Assembly (NCBI RefSeq): GCF_001417775.1
Contig: NZ_BBZJ01000026.1
Coordinates: forward strand, 61,752 to 125,751
Source of the DNA: Streptomyces sp. TP-A0356
Lineage (GTDB): Bacteria; Actinomycetota; Actinomycetes; Streptomycetales; Streptomycetaceae
Length of the DNA: 64,000 bases
Direction of reading: 5' to 3'
The position numbers were made by a program, and so were the translations under genes. The notes below the pieces were generated by a model. It was given only the letters and a program-made list of their open reading frames with translations, did no database searches and was not told where the DNA came from. Shown here piece after piece: positions 34,458 to 44,805 of the stretch. How positions within the stretch are numbered: the stretch's first letter is position 1; each line of letters opens with the position of its first letter.

Positions 34458-35345
34458 GTGAGTACCCTTGCGCACACCATGATGACCGCCGCCCGCTCAG
34501 CAGACTCCGGCCTGGCCGGACCGGGCGAACTCGACCGCTACCCCTACGCGGAGGCGCCCGTCGCCGACCGCGTCGGAACACCCTCGTGGGAGGGCGCCGA
34601 CCCGGAACTGGGCCGGGTCGGCCGGCGTGCCGCGGGCAGCCGCGGACGCGGGCTGCACGGCCAACTCGTCCAGCAACTGGGTCAGATGATCGTCTCCGGC
34701 GACCTGGGCGCGGACCGTCCGCTGGTGCCCGAGGAGATCGGCCAGCGCTTCGAGGTGTCCCGTACCGTCGTCCGTGAATCGCTGCGCGTCCTGGAGGCCA
34801 AGGGCCTGGTCAGCGCCCGCCCGAACGTCGGCACGCGCGTGCGCCCCGTGAGCGACTGGAACCTCCTCGACCCGGACATCATCGAGTGGCGGGCCTTCGG
34901 GCCGCAGCGCGACGACCAGCGCCGTGAGCTCAGTGAGCTGCGGTGGACCATCGAGCCGCTCGCCGCTCGCCTCGCCGCCGGCCACGGCCGTGAGGAGGTG
35001 CAGCAGCGGCTCGGCGACATGGTCGAGATCATGGGACACGCCATGGGGCAGGGCGACTCCCTGACCTTCTCGCGTGCCGACACGGAGTTCCACTCGCTGC
35101 TCATCCAGGTCGCCGGCAACCGCATGCTGGAGCATCTCTCGGGCATCGTCTCGGCCGCGCTTCAGGTCTCCGGGGGCCCGGTCACCGGTTGCGACCGGCC
35201 GAACGACGCCTCCCTGGCCCAGCACGCACGCATCGTCGACGCGCTGGCGTCGGGAGACGGCGCTGCCGCCGAGGGGGCCATGCGCCAACTGCTCACCGTC
35301 CACCCCGAGGTCGAGCGCGTGGTGCCCGCGCCGCGCGAGCACTGA
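34458..35345 (+). CDS. whiH: Sporulation regulator WhiH (GntR family)
   Basis: A 295-residue GntR/FadR-type regulator from GTG 34458 behind AAAGGA. The winged helix contains GRGLHGQLVQQLGQMI, PLVPEEIGQRFEVSRTVVRE and SLRVLEAKGLVSARPNVGTRV. The C-terminal FCD domain has the metal-type acidic/His residues of DTEFHSLLIQVAGNRML. WhiH controls septation of aerial hyphae and is autoregulatory. The identification rests on sequence and on position directly upstream of hrdB, as in S. coelicolor. A WhiG-type promoter precedes it. Confidence 0.9.
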   Translation: MSTLAHTMMTAARSADSGLAGPGELDRYPYAEAPVADRVGTPSWEGADPELGRVGRRAAGSRGRGLHGQLVQQLGQMIVSGDLGADRPLVPEEIGQRFEVSRTVVRESLRVLEAKGLVSARPNVGTRVRPVSDWNLLDPDIIEWRAFGPQRDDQRRELSELRWTIEPLAARLAAGHGREEVQQRLGDMVEIMGHAMGQGDSLTFSRADTEFHSLLIQVAGNRMLEHLSGIVSAALQVSGGPVTGCDRPNDASLAQHARIVDALASGDGAAAEGAMRQLLTVHPEVERVVPAPREH

Positions 35346-35927
35346 CCGTACCGCGGGAAGTGCGACCAGGAGCGGGCACCCTCGCCGGCGGCGTCCGGCC
35401 CGCGCGGTCGACGACCGCGGGATCGCCGGTCACCTGCCGTCGGACTCCGTCGGATCCTTCCGGGACCCGGCGGAGCCCGACGGAGACCGGCGGCAGCGCC
35501 GGTCCGAGCGGGCGACGCCCTCACGGGGTGTCCCCGTTCCGTGTGCCGCCCGACCACGGACTCCGGTGGCGGCCAAGGATTCCCGGCCCCGCCGCCCGGG
35601 GCCGGCCCGGGCTCCACGGCGCGGCGGGGTGGGGAGTCATCGGCCGAGCGCCGGTCGCGTCGCCGGCCGACCACCTCTGCCCGTATCTGCACGTCTTTGA
35701 GCGGTTACGGGGTGTGACTCGGGCCACGCAGATTGGGCGTAACGCTCTTCGGAACTGTGCGATGACCTAAGAGGTGACAGCCGAGGAGGGAATACGGACG
35801 CCGTTCACGGCGCTGTGCATCTTCCCGGCATCCGCCCGCCCGTCGGCCCATCCCCAAGCCGGCGGTCGGCTCCTGTCCGTCACGGACGGGGCCGGAAGCC
35901 GTTTTCCAACGTTCCGAGAGGTTGTTC
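35346..35927. other. whiH-hrdB intergenic region
   Basis: A 582-base stretch. The first 350 bases hold no supported gene, only overlapping short inverted sequences. The distal part carries the hrdB promoter region described separately. GAGAGG at 35916-35921 is the hrdB ribosome site. Confidence 0.6.
35738..35765 (+). promoter_or_regulatory. ECF-type promoter of hrdB
   Basis: CGTAACG (35738-35744) and CGATGA (35760-35765) are separated by 15 bases. This resembles the ShbA-type ECF promoter that drives hrdB in streptomycetes, with a GTAAC-like -35 and CGATGA -10. It is 163 bases before the hrdB start. The sequence is seen; the sigma factor is recalled from S. griseus work and is inferred here. 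Confidence 0.55.
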
Positions 35928-37460
35928 GTGTCGGCCAGCACATCCCGTACGCTCCCGCCGGAGATCGCCGAGTCCGTCTCTGTCATGGCTCTCATTGAGC
36001 GGGGAAAGGCTGAGGGGCAGATCGCCGGCGACGATGTGCGTCGGGCCTTCGAAGCTGACCAGATTCCGGCCACTCAGTGGAAGAACGTACTGCGCAGCCT
36101 CAACCAGATCCTCGAGGAAGAGGGTGTGACGCTGATGGTCAGTGCCGCAGAGCCAAAGCGCACCCGAAAGAGCGTCGCAGCGAAGAGTCCGGCGAAGCGC
36201 ACCGCCACCAAGACCGTAGCGGCGAAGGCGGTGACGACCAAGAAGGCCACCGCCCCCGCCGCTGCGGAGGTGCCGGTCGCCGACGACCCGGCTGAGGACG
36301 CGCCCGTCAAGAAGGCCGCTGCCAAGAAGACGGCCGCCAAGAAGACGGTCGCGAAGAAGGCCGTCGCCAAGAAGACGGCGGCCAAGAAGACGAGCGCCAA
36401 GAAGGACGACGTCGAGCTGCTCGAGGAGGAGGTTCTCGAAGAGACCCCCGGCAAGGGCACCGAGGAGCCCGAGGGCACCGAGAACGCCGGCTTCGTGCTC
36501 TCCGACGAGGACGAGGACGACGCGCCCGCGCAGCAGGTCGCCGCGGCCGGCGCAACCGCCGACCCGGTCAAGGACTACCTCAAGCAGATCGGCAAGGTCC
36601 CCCTGCTCAACGCCGAGCAGGAGGTCGAGCTCGCCAAGCGCATCGAGGCGGGTCTGTTCGCCGAGGACAAGCTCGCCAACGCCGACAAGCTCGCCCCCAA
36701 ACTCAAGCGCGAGCTGGAGATCATCGCCGAGGACGGCCGCCGCGCCAAGAACCACCTCCTGGAGGCCAACCTCCGTCTGGTGGTCTCCCTGGCCAAGCGC
36801 TACACCGGCCGCGGCATGCTCTTCCTGGACCTCATCCAGGAGGGCAACCTCGGTCTGATCCGCGCGGTCGAGAAGTTCGACTACACCAAGGGCTACAAGT
36901 TCTCCACGTACGCCACTTGGTGGATCCGTCAGGCCATCACCCGGGCCATGGCCGACCAGGCCCGCACCATCCGTATCCCGGTGCACATGGTCGAGGTCAT
37001 CAACAAGCTCGCGCGCGTGCAGCGCCAGATGCTCCAGGACCTGGGCCGCGAGCCCACCCCGGAGGAGCTGGCCAAGGAGCTCGACATGACCCCGGAGAAG
37101 GTCATCGAGGTCCAGAAGTACGGACGCGAGCCAATCTCGCTGCACACCCCGCTGGGCGAGGACGGCGACAGCGAGTTCGGTGACCTCATCGAGGACTCCG
37201 AGGCCGTCGTCCCGGCCGACGCGGTCAGCTTCACGCTCCTCCAGGAGCAGCTGCACTCCGTGCTCGACACCCTGTCCGAGCGTGAGGCGGGCGTCGTCTC
37301 CATGCGCTTCGGTCTCACCGACGGTCAGCCGAAGACCCTCGACGAGATCGGCAAGGTGTACGGCGTCACCCGCGAGCGCATCCGCCAGATCGAGTCGAAG
37401 ACGATGTCGAAGCTGCGTCACCCGTCGCGCTCCCAGGTGCTGCGCGACTACCTCGACTAG
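35928..37460 (+). CDS. hrdB: Principal sigma factor HrdB
   Basis: A 510-residue group 1 sigma-70 protein. The first 70 residues, SASTSRTLPPEIAESVSVMA onward, match HrdB. Next is an Ala/Lys repeat region (about residues 75-165, AAKKTAAKKT-like) and an acidic stretch. Region 1.2 starts at DPVKDYLKQIGKVPLL, region 2 has RLVVSLAKRYTGRGM, GYKFSTYATWWIRQAI, region 3 has EPTPEELAKELDM and region 4 ends in TRERIRQIESKTMSKLRHP. GTG 35928 follows GAGAGG. It directs housekeeping transcription. The Lys/Ala region differs in detail from S. coelicolor HrdB. Confidence 0.98.
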   Translation: MSASTSRTLPPEIAESVSVMALIERGKAEGQIAGDDVRRAFEADQIPATQWKNVLRSLNQILEEEGVTLMVSAAEPKRTRKSVAAKSPAKRTATKTVAAKAVTTKKATAPAAAEVPVADDPAEDAPVKKAAAKKTAAKKTVAKKAVAKKTAAKKTSAKKDDVELLEEEVLEETPGKGTEEPEGTENAGFVLSDEDEDDAPAQQVAAAGATADPVKDYLKQIGKVPLLNAEQEVELAKRIEAGLFAEDKLANADKLAPKLKRELEIIAEDGRRAKNHLLEANLRLVVSLAKRYTGRGMLFLDLIQEGNLGLIRAVEKFDYTKGYKFSTYATWWIRQAITRAMADQARTIRIPVHMVEVINKLARVQRQMLQDLGREPTPEELAKELDMTPEKVIEVQKYGREPISLHTPLGEDGDSEFGDLIEDSEAVVPADAVSFTLLQEQLHSVLDTLSEREAGVVSMRFGLTDGQPKTLDEIGKVYGVTRERIRQIESKTMSKLRHPSRSQVLRDYLD

Positions 37461-37482
37461 GCCTCGGCCATTCGTCCTCCAG

Positions 37483-37511
37483 GGGCCGACTCCCGTGGGA
37501 GTCGGCCCTTT
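37483..37511 (+). terminator. hrdB terminator
   Basis: Twelve-base arms GGGCCGACTCCC (37483-37494) and GGGAGTCGGCCC (37497-37508) with a two-base loop, followed by TTT. Confidence 0.92.
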
Positions 37512-37580
37512 GCGTGTGCGCGATGCTGCGAACTGGATCACTGTGGGTGTCCTACGACCGCCCCACAGTGAGGAGTGAAG

Positions 37581-38399
37581 ATGCGTCGCCCCTTCGCCCG
37601 AGCCCTTGCCATTGGAGCCGCAGCGGCCCTGATACCGCTGGCGTACCCCGCCGCCGCGACGGCAGACAGCGTTGTCATCGGAGGCTTTCCGGTCGACATC
37701 TCGCAGAGCCCGTGGACGGTCGCCCTCTCCAGCCGTGACCGGTTCGGAGGTACCCGGGCGGGGCAGTTCTGCGGCGGAGTGGTGGTCGATCGCTCCACGG
37801 TGCTGACCGCGGCTCACTGTATGAGTGCGGCGGTCCTGGGAGCGCCGCCGGGGCAGGTGGGGGACCTGAAGGTGATCGCGGACCGTACCGACCTGACATC
37901 CAGCCAGGGCAAGGAGGTCCCGGTGACCACCACCTGGGTGAATCCCGCGTACGACGGTGCCACGAACGCCGGGGACTTCGCCGTGCTCACCCTCGGCTCC
38001 CCGCTGCCCGCGAGTTCCGTGATCCCCATGGCGGCGGCCGGCGATACGGCCTATGTGCCGGGCACGGCCGCGACCGTCTACGGCTGGGGTGACGCCACAG
38101 GGGATGCCGACTACGCACGCAGTCTGCGCGGCGCGAACCTGCAGGTGATGTCGGACGGTACCTGTGCGCGGGCGTATCCGGGTGGTGTGGACGGCAAGTA
38201 TCTGGCCGCTTCCATGCTGTGCGCCGGGGTGCCCGAAGGCGGACGAGACGCCTGCCAGGGGGACAGCGGGGGACCGCTCGTCGCCAAGGGGCGCCTGATC
38301 GGCCTGGTGTCGTGGGGGAACGGCTGCGGGGAGCCAGGGAACCCGGGGGTCTACACGCGGATCTCGGAGGTCGTCAGAACGCTGAACGGCGGTCACTGA
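37581..38399 (+). CDS. Secreted trypsin-like serine protease
   Basis: A 272-residue S1 peptidase. The signal peptide is about 28 residues, ending AAATA, and the mature chain begins near VVIGGFPVD. His is in VLTAAHCMS, Asp in DFAVLTLG, and Ser in DACQGDSGGPLV, preceded by the specificity-pocket Asp (RDACQGDSGG), which predicts trypsin-like cleavage after Lys or Arg. ATG 37581 follows GTGAGGAG; GTG 37575 would overlap that site. It lies 70 bases beyond the hrdB terminator and is a separate unit. Confidence 0.93.
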   Translation: MRRPFARALAIGAAAALIPLAYPAAATADSVVIGGFPVDISQSPWTVALSSRDRFGGTRAGQFCGGVVVDRSTVLTAAHCMSAAVLGAPPGQVGDLKVIADRTDLTSSQGKEVPVTTTWVNPAYDGATNAGDFAVLTLGSPLPASSVIPMAAAGDTAYVPGTAATVYGWGDATGDADYARSLRGANLQVMSDGTCARAYPGGVDGKYLAASMLCAGVPEGGRDACQGDSGGPLVAKGRLIGLVSWGNGCGEPGNPGVYTRISEVVRTLNGGH

Positions 38400-38684
38400 G
38401 GATCGCTACCGCCTGCTGGAGCCCTTCGGGCGAGTGCTGAAGTACGGGCCCTGCGCGGACCGCCGTGCGCACTGAGCATGCGGACCTCCGTGCGCTCCGC
38501 GCGTGCGAGGGACCCGTCCGCACTGAGTGCGGGCCGCCGTGCACCCACCTGGGCGCACGGGTGGCCTGCGCCATGAGGGCGCCTGGCCGGACGCGTCGTA
38601 CGAGTACGGGCGGCCACTCCCTGTGAGGGGTGGCCGCCCGTTCACCGGCCTCGGCGCCGGTGCAGGCTCGTCGTGACGCGAGTG
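38400..38684. other. Intergenic spacer with terminator
   Basis: A short GC-rich region with no supported gene. CGGGCGGCCAC (from 38607) pairs with GTGGCCGCCCG (to 38640), a hairpin between the convergent protease and the zinc-ribbon gene. Confidence 0.6.
38607..38640. terminator. Hairpin between secreted protease and zinc-ribbon gene
   Basis: Arms CGGGCGGCCA and TGGCCGCCCG plus a few further pairs close a short loop. It lies between convergent genes. Confidence 0.75.
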
Positions 38685-38915
38685 TCAGCGTTCCTCGTCG
38701 GACGCGCTCTCCGGAGCCGACGTGAGCCGCTCCGTCTCGTCCTGTATCTCAGCGGCGATCTTCTTGAGTTCCGGCTCGAACTTGCGGCCGTGGTGGGCGC
38801 AGAAGAGCAGTTCTCCGCCGCTCAGGAGGACGACGCGCAGATACGCCTGGGCGCCGCAACGGTCGCAGCGGTCAGCGGCCGTCAGCGGGCTCGCGGGGGT
38901 CAGAACAGTAGTCAC
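38685..38915 (-). CDS. DUF7455-type zinc-ribbon mini-protein
   Basis: A 76-residue protein conserved in actinobacteria. DRCDRCGAQAYLRV and LLFCAHHGRKFEPEL give a CxxC...CxxH metal-binding fold. GTG 38915 follows GAAGAGG. The tail is helical and acidic. Function unknown; its constant association with the parE neighbourhood is worth noting. Confidence 0.8.
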   Translation of the reverse strand: MTTVLTPASPLTAADRCDRCGAQAYLRVVLLSGGELLFCAHHGRKFEPELKKIAAEIQDETERLTSAPESASDEER

Positions 38916-39354
38916 GTCGCCTCTTCTCTAGCTCGACGAGCTGTCGTACCAGGGTCAACATCCAACCAGGCCGAAAACGTTCCCGCTCGCGGCTCTTCCC
39001 CGAAATTTCTTTCGGTCCGGCTGTCTGCTGCCGGTTGGCGGCGAATGTGCCGTATTACGTCTTCGTGTCGTACGGGTTCGCGCTGTCTGTCGGTTGTCCG
39101 GTCCTCCCCGGCAGGTTGCCGGTTGTGCAAGAGGACGTGCCCGGAGCCTAAATGGTTCATGCCTCGAAGGGAACGTGATATGTACTTCACCCTACCTTGG
39201 GGATCGAACGCTCGTGCGACACTGGACTAGGCTGAGTTTCAGTCGAGGGTGGCGTTACAACGGCTCTACCAGGCCTCGGTACCCTCGGAGCGGCGACTGA
39301 AGCCGACCCTTCCCCCAAAGGGCCCCTTGAGAAATTCAGCGAGGAGCGAACCGC
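38916..39354. other. Divergent region, zinc-ribbon gene / parE
   Basis: A 439-base gene-free stretch with promoters for both divergent genes. It has stretches of lower GC near 39000-39080. GAGGAG at 39341-39346 is the parE ribosome site. An AGGTAGGGTGAAG-like sequence at about 39184-39198 is too far from the iron-box consensus to claim. Confidence 0.55.
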
Positions 39355-41478
<2,124 letters not shown>

Positions 41479-41819
41479 CCGCTGCCCGGGTGGTGCGCCC
41501 GTTCGGCCAGGACCGGCGGTCCGGTGGCCGCCGGCCGCGGTCCTCGCCGCGCATGCCTGGGCCTTACGGGCTGCCGGGCCTGACCGGCCTGCCGGGCCCC
41601 TGGGTCCGCGCAGGGTGGGGCTGCCGTGAACCCTGCCTGAGGTGAGGCAGGTGGTGTCGCCCGACGGGTGCTCCACCCCTGGGTGGAGATGCACCCGGGT
41701 CATGGATCCACCCGGGATCCACCCCGGCTCCGATCTGCTGACCTGGGGACTTCCGTAGCTTCGAAGGTGTCGACGGCACCCGCTGTCGGCGTCCGCTCTT
41801 CCTCGTCACGGAGGCCACG
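41479..41819. other. parE-TCS intergenic region with palindromes
   Basis: A 341-base stretch without a gene. It carries a G+C repeat block near 41570-41600 and a group of palindromes (41671-41720) ahead of the membrane-protein/kinase/regulator operon. Confidence 0.55.
41671..41720. promoter_or_regulatory. Palindrome cluster upstream of the NarL-type TCS operon
   Basis: CTCCACCC-CT-GGGTGGAG (41671-41688) is perfect with eight-base arms. GGATCC-ACCCG-GGATCC (41704-41720) follows 16 bases later. They lie 100-150 bases before the operon and could bind its own response regulator. Confidence 0.5.
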
Positions 41820-42344
41820 ATGCCCGGGCCGGCCAATGCCCTGCTGATCACCGCCGCAGTCGTCCTGATCGTCGTGCGTCAATTCGGCGCCCGCCGCATC
41901 ACGGCGGACCGGCGCTGGTGGCTGGTGCCCGCCGTGCTGGTCTTCCTGGCCCTGCGCGAGCCCGACCTCCTTGGCCCTGACCATCGGATTCAGTCCGCCG
42001 TCCTGCTCGCGGCCGAGTTGCTCATCGGAGTGGCGACCGGAGCCGGCTGGGCCTGGACCACCCGGATATGGACCGAGCCGGACGGTACGGTCTGGAGCCG
42101 GACCACCAAGGCCGGCATCGCCGTGTGGATCGTGGGCATAGCCCTGCGTGCCGGTCTCTTCGGCCTCGGCGCCGTGCTCGGCGTGCACCAGGACAGCTCC
42201 GCCCTGTTCCTCGCCCTCGCCGCCACCCTGCTGGTCCACAGCGGAATCCTGGTCTGGCGATCGGGGCCCGCGACCCCCACGGACGCCCGGAGCTCGGCGT
42301 ACGGTGACCGCGTCCCCCAGCCCGCCTGGAAGGAGCCCGTGTGA
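41820..42344 (+). CDS. DUF1453-like integral membrane protein
   Basis: A 174-residue protein with about five hydrophobic helices: ALLITAAVVLIVV, WWLVPAVLVFLAL, SAVLLAAELLIGVATGAGW, AGIAVWIVGIALRAGLFGLGA and FLALAATLLVHSGILVW. It resembles CcdC/DUF1453-type membrane proteins. It is first in a three-gene operon with a histidine kinase and a regulator, and its stop overlaps the kinase start (GTGA), so it may be a sensing or accessory partner. ATG 41820 is preceded by GGAGG. Confidence 0.8.
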   Translation: MPGPANALLITAAVVLIVVRQFGARRITADRRWWLVPAVLVFLALREPDLLGPDHRIQSAVLLAAELLIGVATGAGWAWTTRIWTEPDGTVWSRTTKAGIAVWIVGIALRAGLFGLGAVLGVHQDSSALFLALAATLLVHSGILVWRSGPATPTDARSSAYGDRVPQPAWKEPV

Positions 42345-43492
42345 CGGAGAACGCGTGGACTCGCTGGCCCTCCCGCGAGGCACTGTCCCGCGTCGGGGAC
42401 TCCGCTGCCCGGCGCGCGCTCGCCCGGACCACACGGCTCACCGCCCTCGGCCTGCTCCTGTGGACGGCCTTCACCAACGGGCGCCTGCACGCGTGGGGCA
42501 TCGCCGCGGCCGCTGTCGGAGTCCTGTTCTGCGGAGTGGCGGCGTGGGCCTTCTGCCGGACGACGCTGCACCATCGGCTGCTGCCCTCGGTCACGTTGCT
42601 CGGGGCGCTCCTGGGGGCGGGGCTGGCGGCGTACGCCATGGGGGACCGCGTCCCGGCGATCGTGCTGTGGTGCGGATGCGCCGTAGGCGCCATGGAGCGG
42701 CTGCCACTCGTCGCCGCGGTACCCGCCGCGAGTGTCGGGATGGGGGCGTTTGCCGTGGTCAACAACGACGACTGGCTGTCCCCGCTGGCCACCGCCGCCG
42801 GGATCTCCCTCGCCGGCTATGTGGTGCGCCTGGACGCCGAGATGCGCGGCAACGCCTTGCGGTTGCTCACCCAGGAGAGGGCCGCACGGGCGGCTGAGGC
42901 GGAGTCGGCGGCCCTGGCGGAGCGGACCCGGATCGCCCGGGAGATCCACGACGTGCTGGCGCACAGCCTCTCGGCGCAGCTCGTGCATCTCGAGGCGGCC
43001 CGGCTGCTGATCGAGGGGGGAGCCGATCGGGAGAAGATCCTCGAACGGGTCGTGGCTGCCCGGGGTATGGCCCGGGAGGGACTCGCCGAGACCCGGCAGG
43101 CGCTCTCCGCGCTGCGCGGTGAGATCTCCCCGGTCGAGGACTTCCTGAGAGAGCTCATGGCCACGGCGGACGGCGCGGATGTCTCCGTGTCGGGTGAGCG
43201 CAGGCCGCTGCCCGCCGAGGCCTCGCAGGCGGTGCGCAGGGTGGCGCAGGAGGCTCTGACGAACGTCCGCAAGCACGCCCGGGGCGCCAAGGTGCACATA
43301 CGGCTGGAGTACGCCGAGCACCAAGTGACGCTGGACGTGAGGGACTCGGGCGGATCGCCGGGCGAGCTGGCCGGGGTGGGGGCCGGGTACGGTCTCCTGG
43401 GCATGCGGGAGCGTGCCGAGCTGCTGGGGGGCTCGCTGGAGGCGGGGCCGGGCGAGGAGGGATTCGTGGTGACATTGAGGGTGCCCGTATGA
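42341..43492 (+). CDS. NarL-type sensor histidine kinase
   Basis: A 383-residue kinase with about five N-terminal transmembrane helices and no large sensor domain. The HisKA_3 dimerisation motif AREIHDVLAHSLSAQL places the phosphorylated residue at His203. The ATPase lobe has VRRVAQEALTNVRKHA, VRDSGGSPGEL and GYGLLGMRERAELLGG. Start GTG 42341 overlaps the upstream membrane-protein stop, and its own stop overlaps the regulator start (ATGA). Stimulus unknown; the integral-membrane sensor fits envelope stress or membrane state. Confidence 0.93.
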   Translation: MTENAWTRWPSREALSRVGDSAARRALARTTRLTALGLLLWTAFTNGRLHAWGIAAAAVGVLFCGVAAWAFCRTTLHHRLLPSVTLLGALLGAGLAAYAMGDRVPAIVLWCGCAVGAMERLPLVAAVPAASVGMGAFAVVNNDDWLSPLATAAGISLAGYVVRLDAEMRGNALRLLTQERAARAAEAESAALAERTRIAREIHDVLAHSLSAQLVHLEAARLLIEGGADREKILERVVAARGMAREGLAETRQALSALRGEISPVEDFLRELMATADGADVSVSGERRPLPAEASQAVRRVAQEALTNVRKHARGAKVHIRLEYAEHQVTLDVRDSGGSPGELAGVGAGYGLLGMRERAELLGGSLEAGPGEEGFVVTLRVPV

Positions 43493-44172
43493 CGGAGGAG
43501 GAGAACGGGAAGCCTGCCCGGGTCGTCGTGGCGGACGACCAGACGGTGGTGCGCGAGGGCATCGTGATGCTGCTCGGGCTGCTTCCGGGAATCGAGGTCG
43601 TCGGCGCCGCCGGGGACGGGGATGAGGCGGTGAAGCTCGTCGCCGAACTCGCCCCGGACGTGGTGCTCATGGACCTGCGCATGCCCCGCTGCGACGGCGT
43701 CGAGGCGACGCGGCGCATCCGTACCGGGCACCCCGGCACCCAGGTCGTCGTGCTCACCACCTTCGCGGACGACGAGTCGCTCTTCCCGGCGCTGAGAGCG
43801 GGGGCGCGCGGCTATCTGACCAAGGACGCCGGCGGCGACGAGATCGTGCGGGCCGTGCGGAGCGTGCTGTCCGGGGACGCGGGACTCTCGCCGAGCATCC
43901 AACGACGGCTGCTGGAGCGGTTGTCGGAACCGGAGAGGGAGCGGGTCCCGGCCGTGGAGGCGCCGGACGGGCTCACGGCACGGGAGACGGAGGTGCTCGT
44001 ACTGATCGCCGAGGGACTGACCAACCAGGAGATCGCCCGCAGACTGCATGTCTCCACGGCCACCGTGAAGACTCATATCAACAACCTCTTCGCCAAGACG
44101 GGACTCAAGGACCGTGCCCAGGCGGTTCGTTACGCGTACGCCGAGGGTTTGGTGCGGCCGCCCTCGCGGTGA
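43489..44172 (+). CDS. NarL/FixJ-family response regulator
   Basis: A 227-residue regulator. The receiver has acidic residues in VVVADDQTVVREG, the phospho-acceptor Asp62 in VVLMDLRMP, and Lys in YLTKDAGGDE. The C-terminal LuxR helix-turn-helix is LTARETEVLVLIAEGLTNQE, IARRLHVSTATVKTHINNLF. ATG 43489 overlaps the kinase stop. It likely acts on the palindromes upstream of its operon. Confidence 0.95.
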   Translation: MTEEENGKPARVVVADDQTVVREGIVMLLGLLPGIEVVGAAGDGDEAVKLVAELAPDVVLMDLRMPRCDGVEATRRIRTGHPGTQVVVLTTFADDESLFPALRAGARGYLTKDAGGDEIVRAVRSVLSGDAGLSPSIQRRLLERLSEPERERVPAVEAPDGLTARETEVLVLIAEGLTNQEIARRLHVSTATVKTHINNLFAKTGLKDRAQAVRYAYAEGLVRPPSR

Positions 44173-44241
44173 GTCACCTGATGGGGTGAAGAGCACGGAG
44201 AAGAAGAGTCGGGGATCTTCCCGTTCTGTCCATCCTTGGGC

Positions 44242-44805
44242 ATGAAGTCAAGCAATGGCCGTTCCCGCAGAGGCGGGAGCGGTCCCGAGAGTCCGGTCGA
44301 GATGTACGAGGGCCCTGACCCGGCATCCGCGGCCGAGGCGGCGACCGGACACATGAAGTACGACGACCCCTGGTACGACGCGCTGGCCTCCGGGTGGGAT
44401 GAACTGGACGGGACGGGCGCCCCCGCTTCGGCCGTGCCACCAGCGCGCCGGGAAGGGGCGGGGGCCGCCCGTGTGGCCGACGTCTATCTGGAGGTGCAGC
44501 GCAGCGCGGCGTTCCGGGAGGTGCGCAGCCGTTACCGGAGGTTCGTGGTTCCGGGGCTCGCGATCTTCCTCACCTGGTACGTGGGCTATGTGGTGACCGC
44601 GCAGACGGCACCCGGGCTGATGGCACGGCCGGTGGCGGGAGCCGTGAACGTGGCGATGCTGGCCGGGCTCGGGCAGTTCGTGACGACGTTCCTGCTCACC
44701 TGGGCGTACGCGCGGAACGCCCGGTTGCGCAGGGACCGGGCCGCGCTCGATCTGCGGTGGGACACCCAGGAGTTGACACGGGGCGTCGGGGGTGGAGAGC
44801 GGTGA
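44242..44805 (+). CDS. DUF485 membrane protein
   Basis: A 187-residue protein. After a 90-residue hydrophilic, Ser/Gly/Pro-rich N-terminus it has SAAFREVRSRYRRFVVPG, a DUF485 signature, then two helices (LAIFLTWYVGYVVTA and VAMLAGLGQFVTTFLLTW). DUF485 proteins accompany SSS-type acetate permeases as YjcH does ActP. Its stop overlaps the start of the permease. ATG 44242 is preferred over TTG 44236, neither with a clear ribosome site. Confidence 0.85.
   Translation: MKSSNGRSRRGGSGPESPVEMYEGPDPASAAEAATGHMKYDDPWYDALASGWDELDGTGAPASAVPPARREGAGAARVADVYLEVQRSAAFREVRSRYRRFVVPGLAIFLTWYVGYVVTAQTAPGLMARPVAGAVNVAMLAGLGQFVTTFLLTWAYARNARLRRDRAALDLRWDTQELTRGVGGGER

Noticed and set aside
35788..35814. A SigR promoter ahead of hrdB
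   Set aside because: GGGAAT is present, but no GTT follows at 18 or 19 bases.
39184..39202. A second iron box upstream of parE
   Set aside because: Only a partial match (AGGTAGGGTGAAG) and far from the consensus; parE is not an expected iron-regulated gene.
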